Positions 24,184 to 34,108 of a stretch of DNA of 48,517 nt are shown in pieces. Source of the stretch: Nitrospirota bacterium (GTDB lineage Bacteria > Nitrospirota > Thermodesulfovibrionia > Thermodesulfovibrionales > UBA6898); contig SCQH01000044.1 in NCBI GenBank assembly GCA_004321925.1, positions 1 through 48,517 of the forward strand. Direction: 5' to 3'. Both the position numbers and the translations under genes were made by a program. The notes beneath the pieces are model-generated. The model ran no database searches, was not told the origin of the DNA, and saw nothing but the letters and a program-made list of their open reading frames with translations. Numbering within the stretch: position 1 is the first letter of the stretch; the number at the start of each line of letters is the position of its first letter.

Positions 24184-25248
24184 ATGGATCAAAGCTGCGC
24201 GGTGCTCGCTGAGCCTCTCATGAAGACAGATCCCCCAGGCAGGCCTCTTTCCGCGAACCGTGATGCGGTCGGCCTGACCTGCCGGATCTGTTCGAACGAA
24301 AAGGATAACAGGGGTTATTCTGTCAGGGAAATGTATTTCGGGACCCGGGAGGAATTCACCTATTTCCAGTGCGCCTCCTGCGGCTGCCTTCAGATCACGA
24401 CGATACCCGGGGACATGGCCCGGTATTATCCGCAGGGCTATTACTCTCACATGACGATCGACGAGACCTCTCCGGTCGCACGCCTCAAGGGGATGCTCCG
24501 GAGGATCAGGAACCGCTCCATCCTGTTCGACAATGGAGTTCTCGGAAGGATCATCCGGCGCATGAGGCCTGCTGATTTCCCTCTGGAACTCCTCAAGAGG
24601 ACCGGTCCCCTCAAAGATATGTCTATCCTGGACGTGGGATGCGGCAGCGGCATGTTCCTGTATCAGCTGAAGGAGGCCGGCATCGACAAGGTGCTCGGCG
24701 TCGATCCGTTCATTGAGCACGACATCGAATACCGCAGCGGACTGCGGATCATCAAGAGTTCCCTTATGGAGCTTCAGAGCAGCGGACAGAGGTTCGACCT
24801 CGTCATGTTCAACCATTCGTTCGAGCATATGCCCGATCCCGGCACCGTCATGAAGGCTGCCGCCGGTCTGCTCACGGAGAAGGGCACCGTCCTCATCAGG
24901 ATACCGACCGTTGATTCGTATGCCTGGGAACACTACCGTGAGAACTGGGTCCAGCTCGATGCGCCCCGCCACCTGTTTCTGCATTCCCGGGCATCCCTCG
25001 GGATCCTCGCTACTCAGGCCGGGTTGTCCGTAACCGAGGTGGTCTATGATTCGGAGACGCTGCAGTTCTGGGGCAGTGAACAGTACCTCAGGGATATTCC
25101 GCTTGACTCGGACCGGTCAGTGAAGCATGGGCCGGGATGTTCCGTCTTCAGCAGGGAGCAGCTCAGCGGGTTCGCTCAGGAAGCTCTGAAACTGAATGAA
25201 GAGGAAAGGGGAGATCAGGCCGCCTTCTTCCTCAAAAAGCGATCATGA
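24184..25248 (+). CDS. SAM-dependent methyltransferase with N-terminal zinc ribbon
   Basis: The protein has 354 residues. Cysteines at 33, 36, 63 and 66 (CRIC and CASC) form a four-cysteine metal site, as in sugar C-methyltransferase-like families. The SAM motif I ILDVGCGSG lies near 148-156, followed by FDLVMFNHSFEHMPDP at the expected distance. Such proteins act in deoxysugar biosynthesis or glycan methylation. The stop overlaps the following glycosyltransferase start by four bases (ATGA), so the two are translated together. The N-terminal 30 residues have no ribosome site of note, so the start is moderately certain. Confidence 0.85.
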   Translation: MDQSCAVLAEPLMKTDPPGRPLSANRDAVGLTCRICSNEKDNRGYSVREMYFGTREEFTYFQCASCGCLQITTIPGDMARYYPQGYYSHMTIDETSPVARLKGMLRRIRNRSILFDNGVLGRIIRRMRPADFPLELLKRTGPLKDMSILDVGCGSGMFLYQLKEAGIDKVLGVDPFIEHDIEYRSGLRIIKSSLMELQSSGQRFDLVMFNHSFEHMPDPGTVMKAAAGLLTEKGTVLIRIPTVDSYAWEHYRENWVQLDAPRHLFLHSRASLGILATQAGLSVTEVVYDSETLQFWGSEQYLRDIPLDSDRSVKHGPGCSVFSREQLSGFAQEALKLNEEERGDQAAFFLKKRS

Positions 25249-27743
25249 ATGAACAATCAATGAATACAAAAAACAAGACAGGCGTCGTTCTGGTGAACTG
25301 GAACGGGGTTGAGCTGACGGTCCCCTGCATCGCGTCTCTCCTGGAGGGCACGGTCAGGCCTGACCAGATCGTGGTGGTCGATAACGCCTCTGAGGACGGC
25401 TCGGCCGACCTCATTGCCCGGCAGTTCCCGGAGGTCGAGCTGATCCGTAACAAGGAGAACCTGGGCTTTACGGGAGCCAACAACATCGGCATCAGCAGCC
25501 TCATGGCCTCGGGCTGCGGCTATATCTGGATATTGAACAACGACACCACCGTGGACGACCGGTGCCTGGAGGTCCTGAAAGGCCATTTGGACGCCCATCC
25601 GGAGGTGGCGGCCTGCTCGGGGAAGATACTCCATGACGAGCCCCGGAACCTTGTCTGGTACGCGGGCGCGACCTATAATCCCTGGACCGTACGCACCAGA
25701 CACCGTGGCCACGGGGAACAGGACACAGGCCAGTATGAGAGCATCGAGAAGGTCCCGTTCATATCGGGCTGCTGCATGTTCGTCCGCAGTGAGGCCATAA
25801 CGAACGTCGGCCCTTTTGACGATCATTTTTTTGCCTATGATGAGGACAGCGACTGGTGCCTGCGCGCGGCAAAGGCCGGGCTGCGGCTGGAGTATCTGCC
25901 CGGGGCCGTGATCCGGCATAAGGTCTCTGCCTCTGTAGCCAAGCTTAAGAAGCAGGAATACGGTGGGGACACCTCGCTGTTCGCCGTTTATGTCACCAGC
26001 CGCAACAGACTGTTCCTCATCAGGAAACATGCAGCGGGCCTGCTTCATGCCTGCACGGCATTCTCGGTATTCTTTTTGTGGGCCCTTTATTATGGCGCTG
26101 CACTGATGCTTCTTGGCAGGATAAAGAAATTCAAGGCTCTGGCCATGTCCGTGTATGACGGCATTCTGCAGCCTCTCGATGATGGGGGCCCTGTCAGCCG
26201 GAGGACATGTCTCATTCAGTCAGAAAGTCAGCTTATGGACGATCAGCAGCTGATACTCGGTAATCTCGTGAACTCCGGCCGCTCAGGTGCGCTGGACAGG
26301 CCCTGGGTGCTTCGCTGGTATATTCTTGCTTTTTGCTTTGCGCCGGCAGTGATGATATTGATCATGAGCGCCAGGGCCGAAGAAGCCCGTGCCGTCGTAC
26401 TGGCCGGACAGTTTGCACTTGCTGCCGGCACCTGTCTGGCCCTCTGCCAATTATGCAGCAAGCCGCTGATCAATCCGATCCAGGCAGTTGTCTTCCTTTT
26501 CCACTGGTGGTTTGCCGTTGGCCCGGCCTCGGCTGTCCTGTTTGCTGTCCTGAGAGACGATGCTGACCTGCTCGGAAAGTATGTGGGAGCCGGCGGGGCA
26601 TCTCTCTGGGTCGTTGCCCTTGGCCTGCCCCTGTATGCCTATTCGGCGAAAAAGACCATGCAGTGGAGCCGCGACCGGATTCGGCATCTGTCCTTCCTCA
26701 TGCCCGAAGGACCTCTCTACCGGCCGGCTGCCCTGTATGCTTACTGGCTGCTCGGCGGCGTGCTTGCGGTCACCGTTATCGTCCTTGGCCAGTTCGGGAT
26801 CGTCGGCCGGCAGGCGATAAGCTATCTCGGGGCAACGATAAGCGAGAACTGGTTTGTTTCGGTCCTGGAGGCCATCAGCACCATTTCTGTTTTTGCTACG
26901 GTCGGGGTCATGGCATACCTGATAGGTCCGGTGCGGCAGGGGACGGGTAAATTCAAGGCGATCGCTGTCGGCCTTATCCTTTTCAATACCGTGACCGCAT
27001 TTACCTCCGGTTGGAAAGGCGCCATAGTCCAGAGCTTCGTCCTGCTGTTCATCGTCATGTACGTCTGGAGACAGAAACTGCCGATACTTCTCGTGGTCAT
27101 GCTGGCCCTCTCGTATCTTTTTGTTGTTGAGCCCTTTGTGAGGGAGACCAGGATCGTCGCGGAAATAACTCAGATATCAACCCCCGAGGAGAGGTATGAA
27201 TTGTTCAAGGCCGCCATGGGGGAGGCAACGCTGGACGATCTGGCAGCCATAGAACTTAACATCGAGTCGCCCTTCCGGTATATATTTGAGTATGCAGAAA
27301 TCATTGCTTCTGAAAGTTCACTGTTCAATGGCCCCTGGTCCGGTACCATTTCCGACGGACTGCTGGCGCTTGTCCCGCGTGCCCTGTATCCTGATAAGCC
27401 CGAAGGAACCGTCGGCAATTTCTTTGCCCGGTACCTCGGCAATGCCGCCCCCGACGATTATGAACAGAATATAGGCGTCAGCCTTCCCTTCGAGATCGTT
27501 GGCAATTATGGTTATATCATGGGTGTTCTATCGTTCATTGGTATCGGCGTCCTTTGGACTCTTTTCTGCGTCTGGCTGCTTTCCGAGGCAAGGCTTGCGA
27601 CCCATCCGCTCGCACCGCTCTGCATCATGTATGCCCTGTCTATGGAGGCCAGTATAGGACAGTTCCTGGCCCGGTTCCGGGACCTCCCTCTTTTGCTTGT
27701 GGCGGCATATCTTTTGTGGCTTCTCCTGAGAAAGCGGATCTAG
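25245..27743 (+). CDS. Family 2 glycosyltransferase fused to a Wzy-like oligosaccharide polymerase
   Basis: The 832-residue protein has two parts in one uninterrupted frame. Residues about 12-245 are a GT2 rhamnosyltransferase-type domain, with VVLVNWNG (14-21), VVVDNASEDGS (43-53), NLGFTGANN, the metal-site NNDT (98-101) and DEDSDWCLRA. A membrane hairpin (about 265-295) links to a polymerase-like part (about 350-832) with about ten membrane segments and a large loop carrying ALVPRALYPDKP and FFARYLG, a pattern of O-antigen/EPS polymerases. Wzy links repeat units on the periplasmic face, whereas GT2 domains act in the cytoplasm, so the linker must cross the membrane. The fusion would couple unit assembly and polymerisation. 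I saw no frameshift at the joint. Confidence 0.8.
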   Translation: MNEQSMNTKNKTGVVLVNWNGVELTVPCIASLLEGTVRPDQIVVVDNASEDGSADLIARQFPEVELIRNKENLGFTGANNIGISSLMASGCGYIWILNNDTTVDDRCLEVLKGHLDAHPEVAACSGKILHDEPRNLVWYAGATYNPWTVRTRHRGHGEQDTGQYESIEKVPFISGCCMFVRSEAITNVGPFDDHFFAYDEDSDWCLRAAKAGLRLEYLPGAVIRHKVSASVAKLKKQEYGGDTSLFAVYVTSRNRLFLIRKHAAGLLHACTAFSVFFLWALYYGAALMLLGRIKKFKALAMSVYDGILQPLDDGGPVSRRTCLIQSESQLMDDQQLILGNLVNSGRSGALDRPWVLRWYILAFCFAPAVMILIMSARAEEARAVVLAGQFALAAGTCLALCQLCSKPLINPIQAVVFLFHWWFAVGPASAVLFAVLRDDADLLGKYVGAGGASLWVVALGLPLYAYSAKKTMQWSRDRIRHLSFLMPEGPLYRPAALYAYWLLGGVLAVTVIVLGQFGIVGRQAISYLGATISENWFVSVLEAISTISVFATVGVMAYLIGPVRQGTGKFKAIAVGLILFNTVTAFTSGWKGAIVQSFVLLFIVMYVWRQKLPILLVVMLALSYLFVVEPFVRETRIVAEITQISTPEERYELFKAAMGEATLDDLAAIELNIESPFRYIFEYAEIIASESSLFNGPWSGTISDGLLALVPRALYPDKPEGTVGNFFARYLGNAAPDDYEQNIGVSLPFEIVGNYGYIMGVLSFIGIGVLWTLFCVWLLSEARLATHPLAPLCIMYALSMEASIGQFLARFRDLPLLLVAAYLLWLLLRKRI

Positions 27744-27749
27744 CCGCTT

Positions 27750-28790
27750 ATGCAGGCAAGAGATCACGTGCCCGTGCATAACCGGTCAGAGCCGTTGACC
27801 GTTACGCACTACCATAGAAGGTTTGACGACTCTTATTCGAGCATTGAGGGCCTGTTTGCGGAGATCCGCAGCGGGATGCCTCCCTTTATCAACTGTAAAA
27901 TAGTTGTCGCCCCGTTCGTCAGTCGCGGATTCTGGAGGCGACTGGCCAATATTATTACCGCACCTTTTTATCAGAGTGACGTCAACCATATTACCGGCGA
28001 CATCAATTATGTCTCTTTCCTGCTGAGCAGAAAGAAAACGATACTGACCATCCATGACTGTGTCGTCCTTGAGCGGTTAAGCGGGTTGAAAAAAGCAATA
28101 TTCTTTTTGTTCTGGTACTGGCTGCCGGAGAAACGTATCGGTATCATAACCGCTGTCTCCCACTCGACCAAGAAAGAACTGCTCCGGTATCTGCACTGCG
28201 ATCCGGAAAAGATACGGGTCATCCATAATTGTATTTCGGCTGATTTCAAACCACAGGCAAAGGTCTTCAATGCAACCAGGCCGGTCTTGCTCCAGATAGG
28301 GACCAGGTACAATAAGAACCTCATCCGCGTTGCCGAAGCGCTCCGGGATATCCCCTGCCACCTGAGGATCATTGGCGTCCTGAACAGGGAGCAATCTGCG
28401 GCCCTGTCACGGTTCAATATCGATTATTCGGCAAAGGCCGGTATAACCGGCCAGGAGATGGTAAGGGAATATCAGGATGCGGACATGCTCGTTTTCGTAT
28501 CGACCTATGAAGGTTTCGGCCTTCCTGTTGCCGAGGCCAATGCCGTTGGCCGGCCTGTGGTGACGAGCAACCTCCTGTCCATGCCTGAGGTTGCCGGTAC
28601 CGCAGCCTGCCTCGTTGATCCATACAGCGTCCCGGATATCAGAAAAGGTATACTGAGCGTTCTGTCCGACAGGGACTATCGTGAAAAACTGATAGCCGAT
28701 GGGTATGAGAACGCCAAACGGTTCAATGCAGCAATTATCGCCGGACAATACGCCGGGCTTTACGAAGAGGTGTATCGAAACAGCTTTTGA
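27750..28790 (+). CDS. GT4 family glycosyltransferase
   Basis: The 346-residue protein has a GT-B fold. The C-terminal donor-binding half shows STYEGFGLPVAEA (an E-x7-E motif, near 250-264) and GRPVVTSNLLSMPEVAG, both typical of GT4. The N-terminal half is short and lacks the usual glycine-rich start, beginning instead with HYHRRFDDSYSSIE. No clear ribosome site precedes ATG 27750; a GTG at 27768 is an alternative. The gene lies six bases after the GT2-polymerase fusion and its stop is inside the next frame, so it belongs to the same operon. It transfers an unknown nucleotide sugar to the repeat unit. Confidence 0.85.
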   Translation: MQARDHVPVHNRSEPLTVTHYHRRFDDSYSSIEGLFAEIRSGMPPFINCKIVVAPFVSRGFWRRLANIITAPFYQSDVNHITGDINYVSFLLSRKKTILTIHDCVVLERLSGLKKAIFFLFWYWLPEKRIGIITAVSHSTKKELLRYLHCDPEKIRVIHNCISADFKPQAKVFNATRPVLLQIGTRYNKNLIRVAEALRDIPCHLRIIGVLNREQSAALSRFNIDYSAKAGITGQEMVREYQDADMLVFVSTYEGFGLPVAEANAVGRPVVTSNLLSMPEVAGTAACLVDPYSVPDIRKGILSVLSDRDYREKLIADGYENAKRFNAAIIAGQYAGLYEEVYRNSF

Positions 28791-28948
28791 GAAAGAAAAT
28801 GATCTGTATGCCTGAAGCGTTCCCGGTAATAGATACAGTGCGGCGACGGTCAGATTTTATGGAGAACAGTATGAATGAAGAATGCGCGTGTTTTGAGGGT
28901 AAAAGGTGTTGTCATGATGAGCTGCCCCATCCTGCAGGGGCGGTCTTT

Positions 28949-31714
28949 ATGGCGGCAGTAAAATGCATGTATGGCATGATCGTCCTGCTGACGATGTTTG
29001 GCCTGGATTGGGGGACTGCTCAGGCGGAGGACTTTATATTCGAGACCTCAACCGTACGCCTGGTGATCGATGACAGCGGCTCTGCTAAAAGCATGCGGGA
29101 AAGAACAGGCGGCAGGGAACTGCTTGCCGGCAGCCCGGCGCCTCTTTTTTCGGTCCGGCGTGCAGGGAAATGGAACGCGGTCACGAAACTTGCCCGCGAG
29201 GGCGGGAACTTTCGGGCTCAATTCGGACAGTCAGGCATGTCTGCGGATCTACGGATATCTGCCGGCCCGGACCGCGTCGTGATCGAGCTGGTGCGTCTGG
29301 ACGCAGCCGGTGCTGAAGAGGTCAGGCTCGCCCAGGTCAGGGCGGGCGGGCTGCCTAATTCCGGGGTCACCCTTACCGTCCTATGGGACGCCCTGATCGC
29401 GATCAGCCTTATGGGGTTGAGCGACAAGGTGGATTCCCGGTTCGGAGAAGGCATGCTGCTTGCGTCGGTCTATCCCGAGTTCGGCATGCTCGGCGAGAAG
29501 GTTGCTCTGGTGACGGTTCCGACGCAGCAGTTCAGCGCAGCAGTTCAGCGAGTTGAAAAGGAATTCGGGCTGCCCTCGCCCATGATCGGCGGTGTCTGGG
29601 CAAAGGCATCATCTGATGTGCGGACAAGCTATCTTTTTACGGACCTGACGGAAGCGAATGCCGACGATACGATCAGGTATGCAAAACGGGCAGGCTTCAG
29701 ATACATCATGATCTATAGCCATATCTGGTCTTCGTCGCTCGGTTCTTATCCCATCAATCTCCGCTCCTTCCCCCGGGGAGAAGAGGGCCTGAAGACGGTG
29801 ATCGATAAGTGCCACGCGGCCGGGCTCAAGGTGGGCATGCATGTGATGACCAGCTTCGTGGGAAAGGATGATGCGTTCGCCTCTGCGCGGGTGCGGCATC
29901 TGTTCAGCGATGCCGGACAGGTGCTTTCGCGGGATATCGGGGCCAGCGACCGGGAGGTCCCGGCAGAGGGGAGTCTGTCAAAATTCCTGACGGGCGCATA
30001 CGGCCCGGCAAAAGACTTGCGGGTCGACGACGAGATCATCCGCTGCGAGACAGCAGGAGGCCCCGGCTCCACGGTGCTTATGCAGTGCCAGCGTGGTTAT
30101 GCCGGGACCAGACCCGCATTTCATAAGGCAGGTGCGAAGCTGCAGCATTTGGCCGAATACAGCGGTTTTTATCTCGCGGACCTTCGCACGCCGTTAAAGG
30201 AAGAGATAGCCGAGCGCATCTCGGGAGTGATCGATCGCTGCGGGTTCGACATGATATTCTTTGACGGAGCCGAGGTCAACTGCATCAATGGGCCTTGCTG
30301 GCACTGGGCAGGTCAGCAGGAACTGAGCATCACAAAGAGGGTCAAACGCGACCTCCTGATCGAGGGATCGGGAATGTCCCACTGGGGCTGGCATATGACG
30401 ACGCGGGGCTATTGCAGCGATTTTGCCGCAGTAGCCCCGAAGCAGTATCTCGACCACCACAAGATCGACTATTGGTGGAATTTCTATTTCCGAAGCTTTA
30501 TGCCCGTTGAACTCGGCTGGTGGGGGGTTCTGACGGCCACGCCTGACCACCCGGCAACAACGCCTGATGAGGCCGAGCTCTACGCGGTCAGGATGCTTGC
30601 CTTGAACACCCCGGTGTCGATCGAGACCACCCTTGACGCATTGCGGTCGAACGGCAGGACCGAGGAGATGCTGGCCATGCTCGGCAGGTATGAAGAACTG
30701 CGGCTGGGTGATGTTGTCCCCTCAACGATCCGGGAACAACTGCGGACAGGAGAATGGCATCTGACAAATAAGGACGGCCGCCGCCAGTTCAGCCAGATCA
30801 GATACCAGACAGTACGATCTGACGAGAGCGGTGAGGTTTTGGTCAGGAACGAATTCGCGCCGCAGAGATTGAAATTCCGGCTTCAGGCAGTTCCCGCACT
30901 GACGATGGTCGGCAACAGGTCAAACATTGCGCTGCTTCCCCCTGGTTCGCAGCTGGTCCTGAACAAGCCGGGTCCAACCGGGGTCTCGCCGGGAATGCTG
31001 GCTGGACGGATACTTTTTACGCAGGCAGGCGCCGGGCAGCCCGCTTCATCTTTTCCGGGCAGAGGGTCCAGTACGGTCCAGGGAAGTGCGCCTCCGAACC
31101 TCATGACCCACAGGGCACTTGCGCTGAATGTGAAAACTGAAGGGATGCCGCCGAAAGCCGGAGAAAAGGGGGCCGTCCTGAACGTCCAGCTGGAATCGGG
31201 AGGCTTATATCGGGATCATTACATTGACCTGGATTTCATCGGCGAGCGTGCGATCATTATCGCAGGATCGAACACAGAGCGAATGCTTCCAGAGCTGCGA
31301 CCTTCATACACGACATATGCCATCAATGCGGCGATGTCAGGATTCAACTATCAGAGCATCGATGCGGTCAATTTCCGGTGGATGCAGCAGTCGAGGACCA
31401 ATCCCCTGAAAGCTACGGTTACCCTTGTTGAGGCCCTTTCCGAAACGGATGCCCTGGTGAAGGACCCTGAGATCACGGTGGGAAGATCAAGGGTGGTCAT
31501 CCCGGGGACCCTGAAGACCGGAGACTATGTTGAGTATTGGGGGGATGGACCGGCACGGATATTCGATCGCAATGGACGGCAACTCTCAACAACTGAGGTC
31601 GTCGATGCACCGGTTCTTTCGACAGGAGAAAATAAAATGGTTGTAACATCCAAAGGAATTAAAATGCCGGTCAAAGTGACAACGATCTTGCTTGGTAAAT
31701 CATTGTCGTTTTAA
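28949..31714 (+). CDS. Putative secreted glycoside hydrolase-like protein (TIM-barrel)
   Basis: The start is placed at ATG 28949, after GCAGGGGCGG, because this gives a clean signal peptide (MAAVKCMYGMIVLLTMFGLDWGT..AQA, 26 residues). Upstream in-frame starts at 28871 (with GGAG) and 28799 would add 26-50 odd, cysteine-rich residues. The centre resembles a TIM-barrel glycosidase, with YIMIYSHIW, AAGLKVGMHVMTSFV, MIFFDGAE (D439) and LIEGSG (E472). These acid residues are plausible catalytic groups by analogy with alpha-galactosidase-like enzymes, but no family is named with confidence. The last ~200 residues look beta-rich and may bind carbohydrate. Within a polysaccharide locus this suggests an editing or release enzyme for the secreted polymer. 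Confidence 0.6.
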   Translation: MAAVKCMYGMIVLLTMFGLDWGTAQAEDFIFETSTVRLVIDDSGSAKSMRERTGGRELLAGSPAPLFSVRRAGKWNAVTKLAREGGNFRAQFGQSGMSADLRISAGPDRVVIELVRLDAAGAEEVRLAQVRAGGLPNSGVTLTVLWDALIAISLMGLSDKVDSRFGEGMLLASVYPEFGMLGEKVALVTVPTQQFSAAVQRVEKEFGLPSPMIGGVWAKASSDVRTSYLFTDLTEANADDTIRYAKRAGFRYIMIYSHIWSSSLGSYPINLRSFPRGEEGLKTVIDKCHAAGLKVGMHVMTSFVGKDDAFASARVRHLFSDAGQVLSRDIGASDREVPAEGSLSKFLTGAYGPAKDLRVDDEIIRCETAGGPGSTVLMQCQRGYAGTRPAFHKAGAKLQHLAEYSGFYLADLRTPLKEEIAERISGVIDRCGFDMIFFDGAEVNCINGPCWHWAGQQELSITKRVKRDLLIEGSGMSHWGWHMTTRGYCSDFAAVAPKQYLDHHKIDYWWNFYFRSFMPVELGWWGVLTATPDHPATTPDEAELYAVRMLALNTPVSIETTLDALRSNGRTEEMLAMLGRYEELRLGDVVPSTIREQLRTGEWHLTNKDGRRQFSQIRYQTVRSDESGEVLVRNEFAPQRLKFRLQAVPALTMVGNRSNIALLPPGSQLVLNKPGPTGVSPGMLAGRILFTQAGAGQPASSFPGRGSSTVQGSAPPNLMTHRALALNVKTEGMPPKAGEKGAVLNVQLESGGLYRDHYIDLDFIGERAIIIAGSNTERMLPELRPSYTTYAINAAMSGFNYQSIDAVNFRWMQQSRTNPLKATVTLVEALSETDALVKDPEITVGRSRVVIPGTLKTGDYVEYWGDGPARIFDRNGRQLSTTEVVDAPVLSTGENKMVVTSKGIKMPVKVTTILLGKSLSF

Positions 31715-31729
31715 TTCGGCACGCAGGCT

Positions 31730-32965
31730 ATGAAAATACTGACCATCAATACTCATTCTACGCGCGGAGGCGCCGCCAGGGTTGCCGGTACTATCCATAA
31801 CTTCCTGATGCGCCGGCCGTTAAGCGAAGGGATCTCCTCTGAAATGGTTACCGGGTGGGGTGACAATGAACCTGCGGCTCACCGTGCAGCAGTTTTCAAT
31901 GGGCAAGCAAGCAAATATATCAATGCAGCATGGTTCAGGCTGCACGGGAGCGATGGCGGCATGCTGATAAGAAGGGCCGGAACAAGACTGGCAAAAGAGG
32001 TCGAAGATGCAGACCTGGTGCATATTCATAACCTCCATGGATATTATGTGGCTCTCGATTTTCTGAAATTGCTGGAAGATAAACCCGTCGTCTGGACGCT
32101 GCATGATTTTTGGATCGCTACAGGGCGTTGCGCTTTTCCGATCGATTGTACCGGTCCTCTGGATCAATGTGCCCGCTGCCCTGATCGGGCCAAGTATCCG
32201 GCCGCCATCCGTCGCAGCTTCAGAACGCAATATATGAATAAAATGGCCCTGATCTCCAGGCTCAAAAAGTTAACGATCACCTGTCCTTCTCACACCTTTA
32301 GCGGGGAATTGGCCCGCTATGGCCTGGACATAGCGGGTTTGCGCGTTATATACAATGGCGTGGACACTGCAGTGTTCAAGCCCGGGAATGATCGGGAATA
32401 CGATAGTATACGGGCAGATATTAGGCTGCCGGATACTGGTCGACCCGTGCTTGCCTTTGCTGCAAACCAGGTTGCGGACCCGAGAAAAGGGTTGTACTAT
32501 CTGGCGCAAGCCATGGATAGGCTGGAAGATCCTGTAACGCTGATCATCATTGGCGAACACAAGGGCGCGCGGCGCTTATTGCCGGTAAATACGAAACACA
32601 CGGTCATTTTTACCGGTTTTCTGCAGGACAAGCTTCGTGTCGCTGATTTGTTGAAGATATCGGATTATTTCATCAATCCTTCAATAGCGGAAACGTTTGG
32701 TATGATCAACCTGGAAAGTCTGAGCTGCGGGACCCGCCCGATCGTATTCGCATTGCCTGTTTTCCGGGAGACCCTGTCCGATTGGGGTATATTTGTCGAC
32801 AAGGCAGAGACACCATCCTTAACGGCGAAAATAAAAGAATGTATTGCAGACAAAACAACGAACGAAATGCGCTTTCTCGCGCACAAGTATGTCTGTGATA
32901 AATTCTCTGAAGACATAATGTGCAGCAATTATTTAAATCTCTACAAAGAGATCCTTAAGCAATAG
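31730..32965 (+). CDS. GT4 family glycosyltransferase (WcaC-like)
   Basis: The 411-residue protein opens with MKILTINTHSTRGGAARVA, the N-terminal glycine/alanine turn of a GT-B enzyme. The segment near 120-160, HDFWIATGRCAFPIDC, then CARCP, is the cysteine-containing loop seen in colanic-acid WcaC-type transferases. The C-terminal motif AETFGMINLESLSCGTRPIV gives the E-x7-E pattern of GT4. The gene starts 15 bp after the hydrolase stop. Codons look more AT-rich than in the first half of the locus. The sugar and acceptor are unknown. Confidence 0.85.
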   Translation: MKILTINTHSTRGGAARVAGTIHNFLMRRPLSEGISSEMVTGWGDNEPAAHRAAVFNGQASKYINAAWFRLHGSDGGMLIRRAGTRLAKEVEDADLVHIHNLHGYYVALDFLKLLEDKPVVWTLHDFWIATGRCAFPIDCTGPLDQCARCPDRAKYPAAIRRSFRTQYMNKMALISRLKKLTITCPSHTFSGELARYGLDIAGLRVIYNGVDTAVFKPGNDREYDSIRADIRLPDTGRPVLAFAANQVADPRKGLYYLAQAMDRLEDPVTLIIIGEHKGARRLLPVNTKHTVIFTGFLQDKLRVADLLKISDYFINPSIAETFGMINLESLSCGTRPIVFALPVFRETLSDWGIFVDKAETPSLTAKIKECIADKTTNEMRFLAHKYVCDKFSEDIMCSNYLNLYKEILKQ

Positions 32966-33259
32966 GGTAGCTAATTAATCGAAAAGGGTATATCGCGATG
33001 TAGATAGCAGAACTCGTTAATGACCGGCATCCGGTCTGAATATCCCGGAGTTCTCTCGTCCGTACTTGAATTTATTGCACTGATAGATATAGCATACCAA
33101 ATAAAATGGAATTGTATGACTTTTGGCTCACGGAAAAATAAAAAGACTGACAGATCGTGAAGAATTTAGAGGTTCCGGGGACTACCGTGTATGAGATATT
33201 GCCTGGATGATCTGCCGTATAGTTCAGGTAGTACGGTGCTGCCTGGTTAAGGAGTATTG
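32966..33259 (+). promoter_or_regulatory. 294-bp gap with a possible promoter
   Basis: No convincing gene lies here. TTGAAT (33066-33071), a 16-bp spacer and TATAGC (33088-33093) could be a weak sigma70 promoter for the next three genes. A small hairpin, GACCGG-CAT-CCGGTC (33022-33036), has no T-run. The gap is unusually long for this operon and AT-rich, and may mark a join between two gene blocks. Confidence 0.35.
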
Positions 33260-34027
33260 GTGCTGTCTACGAACACTGACAAAGACTGGGAATATTACGG
33301 TAAGACGAATCCGTACTATGGGGTGCTGACCGCTGATGATTTCCTGAGCCGCAATCTCTCGCCTGACGCCAAGGCCAGGTTCTTCGAATCCGGCAGACGG
33401 TATGTCGACCTTATCATAAAACTCGTTCAGGACGAGTTCTATGCATCCTTCAAGCCGAAACGGGCCCTCGATTTTGGCTGCGGAGTCGGTCGTCTGGTGA
33501 TCCCGCTGGCGGAGATCTGCGAAACCGTAACCGGTGTCGAAATATCCGATTCCATGATCGAAGAGGCGGGGAAAAACTGCTCTGAGCGCGGCATTTCCAA
33601 TGTGAAGATCGTAAAAGGCGACGATTTCCTTTCTCTGGTCTCCGGTACTTATGACCTGGTCCATTCCTATATTGTTTTTCAGCATATTGCCCCTCATCGC
33701 GGCGAAATGATCCTGAAGCGTCTTATCGGCATGCTGCAGGACAACGGCATCGGCGTCCTGCACTTTACCTACTTCAGCAAGGAGTCATCACGGCGAAAGC
33801 TGCTGACCGCTGCCTATAAGCATGTGCCTTATCTTTTCGGACTGCGGAATATCCTTAAGGGCAGACCCTTTTCAGAGCCCATGATGCACATGAATGAATA
33901 CGACCTGAACCATATATTCCGGGTCCTCCAGGAAGCGGGATGCCACCGCTGCTGCACCCGCTTCACGGACCATAACATGTACGGTATCATCCTGTTATTT
34001 CAGAAGAAACGGCTCGAAACACTTTGA
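33260..34027 (+). CDS. Class I SAM-dependent methyltransferase
   Basis: The 255-residue protein starts at GTG 33260, five bases after GGAG (33251-33254); a TTG three bases earlier is less likely. The SAM motif I ALDFGCGVGRL (about 69-79) is canonical, followed by VTGVEISDSMI and YDLVHSYIVFQHI. The helical N-terminus (about 30-62) is typical of small-molecule and sugar methyltransferases. It stands after a 294-bp gap and is followed by a glycosyltransferase, so it probably modifies the same polysaccharide. The substrate is unknown. Confidence 0.85.
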   Translation: MLSTNTDKDWEYYGKTNPYYGVLTADDFLSRNLSPDAKARFFESGRRYVDLIIKLVQDEFYASFKPKRALDFGCGVGRLVIPLAEICETVTGVEISDSMIEEAGKNCSERGISNVKIVKGDDFLSLVSGTYDLVHSYIVFQHIAPHRGEMILKRLIGMLQDNGIGVLHFTYFSKESSRRKLLTAAYKHVPYLFGLRNILKGRPFSEPMMHMNEYDLNHIFRVLQEAGCHRCCTRFTDHNMYGIILLFQKKRLETL

Positions 34028-34108
34028 ACCGTTTGTGAGCCATGTGGATGCCCCTCTCATAATAAGAGAACATCGAAATTGTCAAAGAGGTGAGTTGGTG
34101 CCGATACC

